From contig NZ_JBGUAX010000003.1 in assembly GCF_041821065.1 (NCBI RefSeq), positions 310,001-374,000 on the forward strand: a DNA stretch of 64,000 nt, given 5' to 3'. The notes under the pieces are model-generated. The model did not search any database, was not told the origin of the DNA, and saw nothing but the letters and a program-made list of their open reading frames with translations. Positions 16,075 through 24,336 of this stretch are shown here, piece after piece. Position 1 is the stretch's first letter, and every line of letters begins with the position of its first letter. The stretch is from Egicoccus sp. AB-alg2. GTDB lineage: Bacteria; Actinomycetota; Nitriliruptoria; Nitriliruptorales; Nitriliruptoraceae. The position numbers and the translations under genes are program-made.

Positions 16075-18072
16075 ATGCGTGTCGTCGTTGGGGTGCTGGC
16101 TGCGGTCGCGCTGGTGGTGGGGGCGACACCGGCAGCTTCGGAAGCGCGGAACGGGCCGGGCCAGCAACGCGGACCGGCCGACCAGGCGGCCGACGCTGCC
16201 ACCCGAGGCAGGCCGGTCGCATCGGTGGGTGCAGCGACGAGGTCGGTCCTGCCCCTGGTCGACGGTTCGTACGCCTACCTCGACGAGGCCGAACTGCCCG
16301 GGCCGGATGACGCCACGTCGGTCGGTGTGTTCGTCGAGGAGTGGGACGACGGGATCATCGGCGTCGGCAACGGCCACGACGATGCTCACTGGGTTCGCGA
16401 CGACCTGCTCGCCCGCGCCATGGCGATCGAGGACCTGCGGTCGCGGGAGATCACGGTCCTGCTGTCCGCCGACCTCTACATGATCTTCCACCCCGACGTG
16501 GAGGAGATTCGGGCCCGGACCCTCGACCTGCTGCCACCCGGGATCGCCAAGCGCACCACGGTCGCCGTCATGACGACGCACAACCACCACGGGCCCGACA
16601 CGGCCTGGACGGTCAACCCCGGCTGGTACGAGCACATGATGGATCAGGCGGCTGCGGCGGCCGCCGAGGCGGTGACCAGCCGGCGGCCGGCCACACTGCG
16701 CGTGGCCGAGGGGGAGCACTGGTTCGGCATGGGCGACACCCGTGACGCCCAGATCATCGACCCGACGATGAACGTGCTGCAGGCCACGGCCACCAACGGC
16801 GAGGTCATCGCCACCGCGATCCAGTGGAACAACCACCCGGAGGTCACGCTCGGGTGGACACCGCCGGAGGATCGCAGTGCCGACTGCGACCGGCTCGGTG
16901 AAGGTGCGGGCTGCACGCTCCGCAACCGCTACTTCACCGCCGACTACGTCGGCCATCTCGCCAACACGATCGAGCGTGAGGTCGGCGGCACCACCGTCTA
17001 CTTCGTCGGTGCTCTCGGCGCGCTGATCGCACCGCTGCGGGTGCCGATGTGGGAGGTCGACACCGTCGGGCTCGGCGATCACTACACCCCGCCCGCAGGT
17101 GCGGTCCCGGCTGGCGGCGAGCAGTTCGCGACCTTCACCGAGGGCAACTTCCGGCGCGCCGCCGTGCTGGGCGAGCAGGCAGCGCTGGCGGCTCTTCGTC
17201 TCCTCGACAACGGCGAGGACCTGACCGGAACCGTGCCGGTGGTCTACCAGAGCGTCCCGATGTACACGCGGTTGAGCAACATCGGGTTCCGTCACCTGCT
17301 CGTGGTCGACGACGAGGGGCGGACGAACCTCGGGTACACACCCGGCATGCTCTACACCTGCCCGGCCACGGGAGCGAAGACCGCCGACACCTGCCACCCC
17401 GACGACTTCGCCGCAGAGGTGGACCCGATGGTGGGTCCGATCCGGGTCGGTGATCACATGCGCACGGAAGTCGCCTACCTGCGCATCGGTCCGGTCGGGA
17501 TGATCTTCATGCCGGGCGAGGTCGCGAGCGAACTGGTGATCGGCCTGCCGGCAGGGTTCGACGCCGATCCCGCGCGCTGGTTCGAGGGGCCGCTGAACCT
17601 GCACGCCGCCGGTGACGAGTACGAGTTGCCCGGGTACGTCCGCGCGATGATGCCTGACCGATACAAGTGGACCATCGGCATGGGCAACGACGAGGTCGGC
17701 TACATCGTGCCGCTGTCCGACTACCGGATCGCCTGCGTCGCTGGTGCGGCCGCCTGCCGGCAACTCCACGCCGCCGGGTTCATCGACCATCCCGACGGCG
17801 TGTCCGGTGAGCAGTGCAAGGCCGTGACCGAGGACCCGCGACTGCTCGAGGGCTACCCGGCGTCGGCTGCGGAGGCGATCGCGGCCAGCTGTCGCTACGG
17901 GCAGGCCTTCGGACGGGCCGAGAGCCACTACGAGGAGACGATGTCGGCCGGGTGGGACCTCGCGGAGGACATGCTCGACGCGGTAGCTGCCTTGACCGGT
18001 GTCGCGCCGACCGGTCGCATCAACTCGGACTTCGCAGGGCACTGGCGCGGATTCCCGCCGCCAGCGGAATGA
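16075..18072 (+). CDS. Secreted neutral/alkaline ceramidase-like protein
   Basis: Protein of 665 residues with a Sec signal (hydrophobic core 3-20, AAS near 22). The mature region recalls the neutral/alkaline non-lysosomal ceramidase N-terminal domain: an early GNGHDDAH segment, the histidine motif TTHNHHGPDT (His169, His171, His172), IQWNNHPEV, and later PGEVASELVIGL. In ceramidases these His residues hold the catalytic zinc. It is shorter than a two-domain ceramidase and the C terminus is unlike the classic beta-sandwich, so the lipid substrate is uncertain. GGAGGGGAG precedes the ATG. Expected outside the cytoplasmic membrane. Confidence 0.75.
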   Translation: MRVVVGVLAAVALVVGATPAASEARNGPGQQRGPADQAADAATRGRPVASVGAATRSVLPLVDGSYAYLDEAELPGPDDATSVGVFVEEWDDGIIGVGNGHDDAHWVRDDLLARAMAIEDLRSREITVLLSADLYMIFHPDVEEIRARTLDLLPPGIAKRTTVAVMTTHNHHGPDTAWTVNPGWYEHMMDQAAAAAAEAVTSRRPATLRVAEGEHWFGMGDTRDAQIIDPTMNVLQATATNGEVIATAIQWNNHPEVTLGWTPPEDRSADCDRLGEGAGCTLRNRYFTADYVGHLANTIEREVGGTTVYFVGALGALIAPLRVPMWEVDTVGLGDHYTPPAGAVPAGGEQFATFTEGNFRRAAVLGEQAALAALRLLDNGEDLTGTVPVVYQSVPMYTRLSNIGFRHLLVVDDEGRTNLGYTPGMLYTCPATGAKTADTCHPDDFAAEVDPMVGPIRVGDHMRTEVAYLRIGPVGMIFMPGEVASELVIGLPAGFDADPARWFEGPLNLHAAGDEYELPGYVRAMMPDRYKWTIGMGNDEVGYIVPLSDYRIACVAGAAACRQLHAAGFIDHPDGVSGEQCKAVTEDPRLLEGYPASAAEAIAASCRYGQAFGRAESHYEETMSAGWDLAEDMLDAVAALTGVAPTGRINSDFAGHWRGFPPPAE

Positions 18073-18134
18073 CCGACGGCGGCGACGCCGTTGGCGCGTG
18101 CGCGGCGAGGGTCCGCGACGGTGAGGCATCTCGG

Positions 18135-18776
18135 ATGAGCGGGCTCGCGTTCGACCCACAGGTGGTGCTCACCGGTGGGACGGTGCGACTGCGCCCGATC
18201 CATGAGGGCGACCTCGATGCCGCCTGGGAGATGCTCTGCGACGACGAGGGTCGCCGCCTGACCGGCACGCACACCGAGTTCACCCGCGAGGCAGCCGACC
18301 GCTGGTACCGCAGCCGTGGACAGGACCGCGACCGCCTCGACCTGGCGATCGCCACCCTGGACGCGGATCGGTTCGTCGGCGAGGCGGTGCTGAACGACCT
18401 CGATCCGGACAACCGCAGCTGCTCGTTCCGGATCTCACTCCTCGGCCCGTCGGTCTTCGGCCGCGGCTACGGCACCGAGGCGACGCGGCTGATCCTCGAT
18501 CACGCCTTCGCGACGGTCGGCGTGCACCGCGTGGGGCTGGAGGTGTACGACTTCAACGTCCGTGCACGCCACGTCTACGAGAAGGTCGGCTTCCGCCACG
18601 AGGGCACGCTGCGGGAGGCGCTGTCCTGGGAGGGGCGCTTCCACGACGTGTTGGTCATGGGGCTCCTGGCCTCGGAATGGCGAGGGACAGGTCCCGGAGA
18701 CCCAGCCGGCCGTCCCGCACGCGCAGCCACAGCAGGGCCAGGAGACCGACCAGCAGGAAGCCGGCCAGTTCGATGA
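18135..18776 (+). CDS. GNAT-family acetyltransferase (RimJ/RimL-like)
   Basis: Protein of 213 residues. The RimJ/RimL pattern is clear: VRLRPIHEGDLDAAWEML at the start, the acetyl-CoA loop GRGYGTEA, and HRVGLEVYDFNVRARHVYEKVGF then EGTLREA. Such enzymes acetylate N-terminal or small-molecule amines; the target is unknown. The usual family end is near DVLVMGLLASEW; here about 30 Pro/Gly/Ala/Arg residues follow, read antisense through the end of the convergent CPBP gene (122-bp overlap). That tail looks like stop-codon loss rather than a domain. Confidence 0.85.
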   Translation: MSGLAFDPQVVLTGGTVRLRPIHEGDLDAAWEMLCDDEGRRLTGTHTEFTREAADRWYRSRGQDRDRLDLAIATLDADRFVGEAVLNDLDPDNRSCSFRISLLGPSVFGRGYGTEATRLILDHAFATVGVHRVGLEVYDFNVRARHVYEKVGFRHEGTLREALSWEGRFHDVLVMGLLASEWRGTGPGDPAGRPARAATAGPGDRPAGSRPVR

Positions 18777-19593
18777 TGCCGCCGGGCAGCAGCCACCAGT
18801 GGTCGTGGACCTGCTCGACGCGCACGAGCGCGGACAGTCGCTCGGTCCCTTCGACGCCGGCGCGGACGACCACGGCGTTGTGCGCGATGTTGAAGCCGGC
18901 GTGGGCGCCGATCACGAGGGCCAGCCGCCCGTCGAGCACGAACACGGCCCCGAAGACCAGGCCGGCCACGACCCAGGTGGTGAGCAGGACCGCGCGGTCG
19001 GGCTGACCCGCGTGGCCGAGCCCGAACAGCACCGCGCCGATGGTCACCGCGAGCACCGCAGCCCCGTGCAACGGGAGGCGACGACGCAGCGCGTGGACGA
19101 GTTCGTCGACGAGGACGCCACGCAGGAGCAGCTCCTCCCAGGTGGCCACCAGCACCATGGCGGCCACGAGCAGGCCGAGCCCGAACAACAGACCGAGGTC
19201 GCCGCCGTCGAACGTGGCGACCGGCGTGAATGCTCCGGCCGCGATTCCGACACCCAGCGGCAGCGTCGCTGCGACGAGGCCGATCGCCATGCCGGCCATG
19301 GCATCGAGGTGCCGGCCACGTTCCCACCGCAGCCCGCGACCGCGAAGCGGCCGCGCCGGTCGTAGGCGCCGCCCGGTCCAGGCCGTCAGCGGCACGGCCA
19401 CCGCGACGGTGCCGGCGGCGATGAGCAGCTGCAGCAGCGGGAGCGGCCACTCTGGCGGCAGCACGCCGCCGAGCACGACGTTCGTGGCGAAGGCCGCCAC
19501 CAACAGCAGGAACACGCTGCCGCCGACGACGGCTCCCCTGGACGTCCGGGTCGCCTGGTGGTCGTGGGCCGGGGTGTCGGTGTGAAGCGTCAC
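18655..19593 (-). CDS. CPBP-family intramembrane metalloprotease
   Basis: Polytopic protein of 312 residues with about seven to eight membrane segments. CPBP/Abi motifs are present: WEELLLRG (EExxxR, about 152-159), FGLGH and a later GAHAGFN, which supply the Glu and His residues of the Rce1-like active site. Members cleave membrane or prenylated peptides or confer bacteriocin self-immunity; no peptide gene is seen nearby. The GTG at 19593 lacks a clear ribosome site, so a leaderless start is possible. Confidence 0.85.
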   Translation of the reverse strand: MTLHTDTPAHDHQATRTSRGAVVGGSVFLLLVAAFATNVVLGGVLPPEWPLPLLQLLIAAGTVAVAVPLTAWTGRRLRPARPLRGRGLRWERGRHLDAMAGMAIGLVAATLPLGVGIAAGAFTPVATFDGGDLGLLFGLGLLVAAMVLVATWEELLLRGVLVDELVHALRRRLPLHGAAVLAVTIGAVLFGLGHAGQPDRAVLLTTWVVAGLVFGAVFVLDGRLALVIGAHAGFNIAHNAVVVRAGVEGTERLSALVRVEQVHDHWWLLPGGIIELAGFLLVGLLALLWLRVRDGRLGLRDLSLAIPRPGAP

Positions 19594-19996
19594 AGTCGTG
19601 CCGTTCGCTAGGGGGACCGTGGTGAGGCCGGCAGCACGGCCATCACCACGACGAGCGCGACCGCGTGCGTCGCGCGCAAGCTCACGGTGCTGTCACGCGC
19701 TGTCACAGCGCTGTGGTCGCGCTGATGGCTGGTTGCGGGCACGCGCGCATCGGCTCCCGTCTTGTCGCAGCGACCTGCAGCCGGTGCCCGGCGCGCCATC
19801 GGAGTGCGGCGGGCCACGTCCCGTCTTCGCGCTCCGCTGGAGCAGCAGGGCCCGGCGCACCGGTACACGCCCGCGGGCGCGCAGCCCATGGAGCTCGCGG
19901 GGCTGTTTCACCGCGTCTACGGCAAAGAGCGGTGACACCCATGGCGGGCGGCGCTGCGATCACGGGCGGGTGCCTGATCGCGTCGGCGGCAGGCCG
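19594..19996. other. Intergenic region between CPBP and PLP decarboxylase genes
   Basis: About 400 bp with only overlapping shadow frames. A perfect 12-bp palindrome CACAGCGCTGTG lies at 19704-19715, about 110 bp upstream of the CPBP start on the minus strand, and could be an operator. No terminator is obvious downstream of the decarboxylase stop at 19997. Confidence 0.3.
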
Positions 19997-21451
19997 TCAG
20001 TGCGTCATCGCTTCTGCGGTCGGTGCTCCCGGCACCGCCTCGCGCGCGTCGTCCATGGCCTCTACCAGCGCGTCGACGTCGGCCTCCGTGGTGCGGTGGC
20101 TGATGACGCAGGCACGGACGGCCGGCCGGCCGTCCACCGCCACGTAGGAGACCCATGCGCGTCCGGTGTCGACGACACGATGCGCCAGGGAGCGGTGGTG
20201 TGCCTCGTCGTCCGGGCGAGCGGGGTCGACGGCGCACACGACCGGAAGCGGTGTGGGGTTGGCGAGTTGCCAGCCGGCGGCCGTGAGTTGTCGGCGCAGC
20301 CGATCGCCGAGTCGGACGTGTTCCTCGAGCAGGCGGGCATAACCGGTGCGACCGTGGACGGCCAGGGTGAGGAAGAGCTTGAGGCCGGCGGCTCGACGCG
20401 ACCACTGCATCGAGCTCGTGTACGGGTCACGTGCGTCGTCGGCCTTCGACGGCATGTACGACGTCGAGACCGCGAAGACGCGATCCAGCAACCGATGGTG
20501 GGGAGTGAGGAACATGCCGGCGCCCATCGGCACGGAAAGCCACTTGTGCGGATCGACCGTCACGCTGTCGGCGCGCGCGACCCCGGCGAGCAGTGGGGCG
20601 AGCACCGGCGAGACCGCCACCGCTCCGGCCCAGGCCGCGTCGACGTGCAGCCACAGGTCCTCCTCGTCGGCGACGCGACCGAGATCGACCAGCGGGTCGA
20701 TGACACCGGCACCGGTGGTACCGGCCGTGCCGACCACGAGGAACGGCAGGCAGCCGTCGCGACGGTCGGCTTCGATCATCTGCTGGAGGCGGTCGACGTC
20801 GAGCTTCAGGTCCTCGGTCACCGGCACCAGCCGGACGGCGTCACGGCCGATGCCGGTCTGTTGCGCGATCTTCAGCCAGGCGAGGTGGCTCTCCGTGGAC
20901 GCGTACATCACCGGCTGCGAGCCGAGGGCTCGAAGTCCGCGCTCGGCGACCTCCGGCGCGGCCTGTTGCAATGCCAGCAGCACCGCGGTGGCGTTGGCTT
21001 CGGCGCCGCCGCTGGTGAACGAGCCGACCGCCTCGGGCATACCGAGCCAGCGGCCGAAGGTGCGGACGACGTGGGCCTCGATCTCCACGGCGCCGGGGGC
21101 GTGGTTCCAGACGGCCAACTGCGGATTGAACCCGGCGGTGAGGATGTCCGCCGCGATGCCGGCGGCGAGCGGTGTCGGGTTGAACAGACCGAAGTGTCGA
21201 GGGTGCGAGGTGAGGACACCGTGTTCCTCGAGCAGGTCGGCGGCTCGCGCCACGACGAGGTCGACGTCGCCGGTCCCGGACTCGAGGTCGAACGTCGACA
21301 GTCGCCGCCGCAGGTCGCTGGGCGGTACCTGTCGCTCGACCGGGAGGTCGCCGACCTGTTCCCGGTGGGCGAGGATCCGTGACACGGCCGAGGTGAGCAG
21401 TCGCTGCTGGCTGGTCGCGTCGAGTTCGATGATGGTGGCTCCGTTGGTCAT
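19997..21451 (-). CDS. PLP-dependent (group II) amino-acid decarboxylase
   Basis: Protein of 484 residues of the aromatic-L-amino-acid/glutamate decarboxylase superfamily. The PLP lysine is Lys303 in DPHKW; Asp271 in HVDAAWAG contacts the pyridine nitrogen and His189 in STESH would stack on the ring. TSGGAEAN near 147 is the phosphate-binding segment. The family removes CO2 from amino acids such as tyrosine, tryptophan, DOPA or 2,4-diaminobutyrate; substrate cannot be told. It lies 204 bp downstream of the dehydrogenase on the same strand, so it may belong to the adjacent regulon. Confidence 0.87.
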   Translation of the reverse strand: MTNGATIIELDATSQQRLLTSAVSRILAHREQVGDLPVERQVPPSDLRRRLSTFDLESGTGDVDLVVARAADLLEEHGVLTSHPRHFGLFNPTPLAAGIAADILTAGFNPQLAVWNHAPGAVEIEAHVVRTFGRWLGMPEAVGSFTSGGAEANATAVLLALQQAAPEVAERGLRALGSQPVMYASTESHLAWLKIAQQTGIGRDAVRLVPVTEDLKLDVDRLQQMIEADRRDGCLPFLVVGTAGTTGAGVIDPLVDLGRVADEEDLWLHVDAAWAGAVAVSPVLAPLLAGVARADSVTVDPHKWLSVPMGAGMFLTPHHRLLDRVFAVSTSYMPSKADDARDPYTSSMQWSRRAAGLKLFLTLAVHGRTGYARLLEEHVRLGDRLRRQLTAAGWQLANPTPLPVVCAVDPARPDDEAHHRSLAHRVVDTGRAWVSYVAVDGRPAVRACVISHRTTEADVDALVEAMDDAREAVPGAPTAEAMTH

Positions 21452-21655
21452 GCGCGGGACGCTATGACGCGGGCCGACCCATCACTGGCAGTTTCGCGAC
21501 GTCACGTTCGGTGCAGCAGGCGGCCACCGTCACCGTGGAACCGTGGCGAGTAGTTGCCGACACTGGCCCCACTGCGGCGGTGGCCGTGAGGATGTCTGTC
21601 GCGACCGGCAGCGCGGCCGCCTGCCGAGGGGAGCTCGACAGGCGGCGGGCACGTC

Positions 21656-23245
21656 TCAGCCTCGAAGTCGTCCGTCGACACGGCGCGGCACGTTCAGGGG
21701 ATTTGCTTCCTTGAGTTCGTCGGGCAGCAAGGGGTCGGGGACGTCCTGGAACGTGACCGGTCGCAGGAAGCGGTCGATGGCCTTGGTGCCGACCGACGTG
21801 AAACGTGGGTCACTGGCGGCGGGGAAGGGGCCCCCGTGATGCTGTGCGGCGGTCACCGAGACGCCGGTCGGGAAGCCGTTGAACAGCACGCGTCCGGCGA
21901 TCTCCATCAGATCCGCCCGAAGGTCGACGAGATCCGCGACGTCCTCGGGCTCGGCCTGCAGGGTCACGGTGAGTTGCCCCTCGAGCGTCGGTACGACCTC
22001 GGGCAGGCGACCTTCGTCGTACCGAACGACGATCGACGCGGGGCCGAAGTGCTCCTCACGCAGGTGGTCGCTGGCTCGGTAGGCGTCCAGATCCACGCTG
22101 AACAACGACGGGGCGCACGTAACTGGCCCGTCGGTCGGTTGCGCGCCTCCATCGAGCAAGGTGGTCACCCCGTCGACCGCCCGGGTCGTTGCGAGTCGTC
22201 TGGACAGCGCCCCGAGAATGCCCTGGTTGAGGAGTACGCCTTCTCCTGTCGAACGCAACTGATCCGCGAGCGCGTCGACGAACCGGTCCCCGTCCTCGCC
22301 TGAGGGGACGAACACCAGGCCTGGCGAGGTGCAGAACTGACCTACGCCCATCTTCAGCGAGCTGGCGAGTTGCTCGGCGATCTCCCGGCCACGGACCGCC
22401 AGTGCCCGCGGCGTGACGAGGACGGGATTCAGACTGCCCATCTCGGCGTGCACGGGGATCGGATGCGGACGGCCGGCGGCCAGCTTCGCCAGCGCCTGTC
22501 CACCCGCCGGGGAGCCGGTGAAGCCAACGGAGCGGATCTCCTCGGACGTGACGAGCGCTTCGCCAACCTCGTGTCCGAGACCGTGGACAAGGCTGACGCT
22601 GCCGGCCGGCGCACCCACCAGCTCCACGGCGCGGAGCAACGCCGTCGCGGCCATTTCCGACGTCGCCGGGTGGCTCGGGTGCGCCTTGATCACCACCGGG
22701 CACCCGGCCGCCAAGGCAGAAGCCGTATCGCCGCCGGGCACGCTGAAGGCCAGTGGGAAGTTCGATGCACCGAACACGGCGACGGGCCCGACACCGATCC
22801 GCATGCGCCGCAGATCGGGCCGCGGCGGTGACAGCGTCGCGTCGGCATGGTCGATGACGACGTCGCGGTGCTCACCGGAGGTGACCAGATCCGCGAACAT
22901 GTCGAACTGTGCGCACGTGCGTGCCAGCTCACCCCGCAGTCGTGGCTCGATCGGCAGGCCCGTCTCATCGTGCGCCGTCTGCAGCAGCTGGCCATCGACG
23001 TCGAGGAGCTGCGCGGACATCTGGCGGAGAAGCTCGGCCAGCCTCGGGCCGTTCCACGTCCGCAACTCGCGGTACGCCTCGCCGGCTGCTCCGGTCGCAC
23101 GTGCGACCTCCAAAGGAGTCGCTTCGGTGAAGATCGGATCGAGCAGATCCCCCGTGGTCGGGTTGCGGGCCTGGAAAAGTTGGCTCCCCTCGGTCGAGTG
23201 CGTCCCGGCGATGAGATTCGCCCCGGTGATCTTGATCTCGCTCAT
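21656..23245 (-). CDS. NADP-dependent aldehyde dehydrogenase, ketoglutarate-semialdehyde type
   Basis: Protein of 529 residues. Catalytic residues are visible: Asn162 in GASNFP, Glu268 in HAEMGS and Cys305 in GQFCTSPG. The opening (ITGANLIAG, NPTTGDLL, EATPLEV) and the C-terminal GFPTGVSV and AAQHHGGPFPA blocks are typical of 2,5-dioxovalerate (alpha-ketoglutarate semialdehyde) dehydrogenases, which oxidise the semialdehyde to 2-oxoglutarate. It is divergent from the XRE regulator. A DHDPS-family lyase in the plus-strand operon fits, since such lyases yield 2,5-dioxovalerate in sugar-acid and hydroxyproline pathways. GGGAG precedes the ATG. Confidence 0.88.
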   Translation of the reverse strand: MSEIKITGANLIAGTHSTEGSQLFQARNPTTGDLLDPIFTEATPLEVARATGAAGEAYRELRTWNGPRLAELLRQMSAQLLDVDGQLLQTAHDETGLPIEPRLRGELARTCAQFDMFADLVTSGEHRDVVIDHADATLSPPRPDLRRMRIGVGPVAVFGASNFPLAFSVPGGDTASALAAGCPVVIKAHPSHPATSEMAATALLRAVELVGAPAGSVSLVHGLGHEVGEALVTSEEIRSVGFTGSPAGGQALAKLAAGRPHPIPVHAEMGSLNPVLVTPRALAVRGREIAEQLASSLKMGVGQFCTSPGLVFVPSGEDGDRFVDALADQLRSTGEGVLLNQGILGALSRRLATTRAVDGVTTLLDGGAQPTDGPVTCAPSLFSVDLDAYRASDHLREEHFGPASIVVRYDEGRLPEVVPTLEGQLTVTLQAEPEDVADLVDLRADLMEIAGRVLFNGFPTGVSVTAAQHHGGPFPAASDPRFTSVGTKAIDRFLRPVTFQDVPDPLLPDELKEANPLNVPRRVDGRLRG

Positions 23246-23450
23246 TCCTGCTCCCTGCAGCGGCCATCGATGTCGCCGTCGACTCGACGCCCGGGCCGGT
23301 GGCTGTCTGTCCGGCGCCTGCAGGCATCAACGGCGGGTGTTCGCACCCGATGGCTTACCGGAACGACGGCGATGTACGCCAGAGAGAATCGGTGTCTGCG
23401 GCAGTCCGCGCACCCGTAAGCCCGGTCCCGCAGCAAATTGAAGAAAACCC

Positions 23451-23478
23451 TTGACAGATGAAGCTCCGTCATTATCGT
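23451..23478 (+). promoter_or_regulatory. Promoter of the XRE-cupin regulator gene
   Basis: A consensus -35 TTGACA (23451-23456) and a -10-like TATCGT (23473-23478) are separated by 16 bp. The region is locally AT-richer than its surroundings and sits between divergent genes. Confidence 0.6.
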
Positions 23479-23497
23479 GAAGATGAAGCGACTTCAT
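23458..23497. promoter_or_regulatory. Paired 15-bp inverted repeats, likely regulator operators
   Basis: ATGAAGCTCCGTCAT at 23458-23472 fills the -35/-10 spacer. ATGAAGCGACTTCAT at 23483-23497 lies just past the -10 and is a perfect ATGAAG-CGA-CTTCAT inverted repeat; the first copy has one mismatch. Starts are 25 bp apart. Three CGTGAAG repeats (23476, 23501, 23511) overlap the same zone. Location argues for steric repression, most simply by the adjacent XRE-cupin protein. Confidence 0.55.
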
Positions 23498-23570
23498 GGA
23501 CGTGAAGAATCGTGAAGTCAGCGAAGCCAGGTCGGTTGCGGGAGTCGATCGACGACCAGGGAGAAGCCAC

Positions 23571-24230
23571 ATGGCGCGAAGGTCGGAAGAGCAGCCGGCG
23601 ACCGAGATCGCCGCAGCGAGCGAAGCGCACGGCGGTGCCGCCGTCAGCGACGGTCCGGAGATCCAGGCGGTCATGTCGGGCGTCGGCCGGCAGATCCGGT
23701 CACTGCGAAAAGTGCATGGACTGACTCTCGAGGAGTTGGCCAACCGATCGGGCGTCTCCGTCGGGCTGCTCAGCCAGGTCGAGCGCGGCATCGGCAATCC
23801 GGCGTTCAACTCGCTCGCCCGCATCGCCCATGCGTTGAACACTCCGATCGCCGCGTTGTTACACACCGGCCCCGACCAGTCGCCGGTCGTTCGCCGCCAC
23901 GAACGGCGCCGCCTCGACGTCCATGCCGCGGGCACCACCGGCATCGAAGCGATCCACGAACTGCTCACCCCGAGCTTGAACCAGCAGTTGGAAGTGATCG
24001 AGATTCAAGCGCCTCCTGGCTACTCGACGGAGAACGAGCCGTTCAGCCACGCCGGTGAGGAGTTCGGGATGGTGATCGAGGGCCGGCACGAAGTGAACGT
24101 CGGCGGCCAGAGCTACGTATTGGAGGCCGGCGACTCGATCTCGTATCTCAGCTCGATTCCGCATTGGTACCGCAACCCGGGCCCCGAGCCCGTGCGTGCG
24201 ATCTGGGTGATCACACCGCCAACGTTCTGA
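23571..24230 (+). CDS. XRE-family regulator with C-terminal cupin
   Basis: Protein of 219 residues: a flexible N terminus (1-35), an HTH_3/XRE DNA-binding domain (about 38-93; LTLEELANRSGVSVGLLSQVE) and a cupin_2 barrel (about 145-215; FSHAGEEFGMVIEG, LEAGDSISYLSSIPHWYRN). Cupins in this class usually sense a small ligand; the HAGEE...H pattern could bind a metal or acid ligand. I choose the ATG at 23571 with AGGGAGAA upstream over the ATG at 23496, which lies inside the presumed operator. It probably controls its own gene, the plus-strand operon and the divergent dehydrogenase. Confidence 0.88.
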   Translation: MARRSEEQPATEIAAASEAHGGAAVSDGPEIQAVMSGVGRQIRSLRKVHGLTLEELANRSGVSVGLLSQVERGIGNPAFNSLARIAHALNTPIAALLHTGPDQSPVVRRHERRRLDVHAAGTTGIEAIHELLTPSLNQQLEVIEIQAPPGYSTENEPFSHAGEEFGMVIEGRHEVNVGGQSYVLEAGDSISYLSSIPHWYRNPGPEPVRAIWVITPPTF

Positions 24231-24245
24231 CCTGCGAGGCAGGTC
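24229..24245 (+). terminator. Short hairpin directly after the regulator stop
   Basis: GACCTGC (24229-24235) and GCAGGTC (24239-24245) form a 7-bp stem with a GAG loop overlapping the stop codon of the regulator. It could attenuate readthrough into the transporter genes or be an operator. No U-run follows. Confidence 0.35.
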
Positions 24246-24336
24246 GGCGATACCGGTGGCGAGGCGAACGGCCCGTCGCCTGGCTGACGACGTCTCCATC
24301 ACTGGGAGGTGGTGGAGCAACTGCAAAGGGAGAGAG

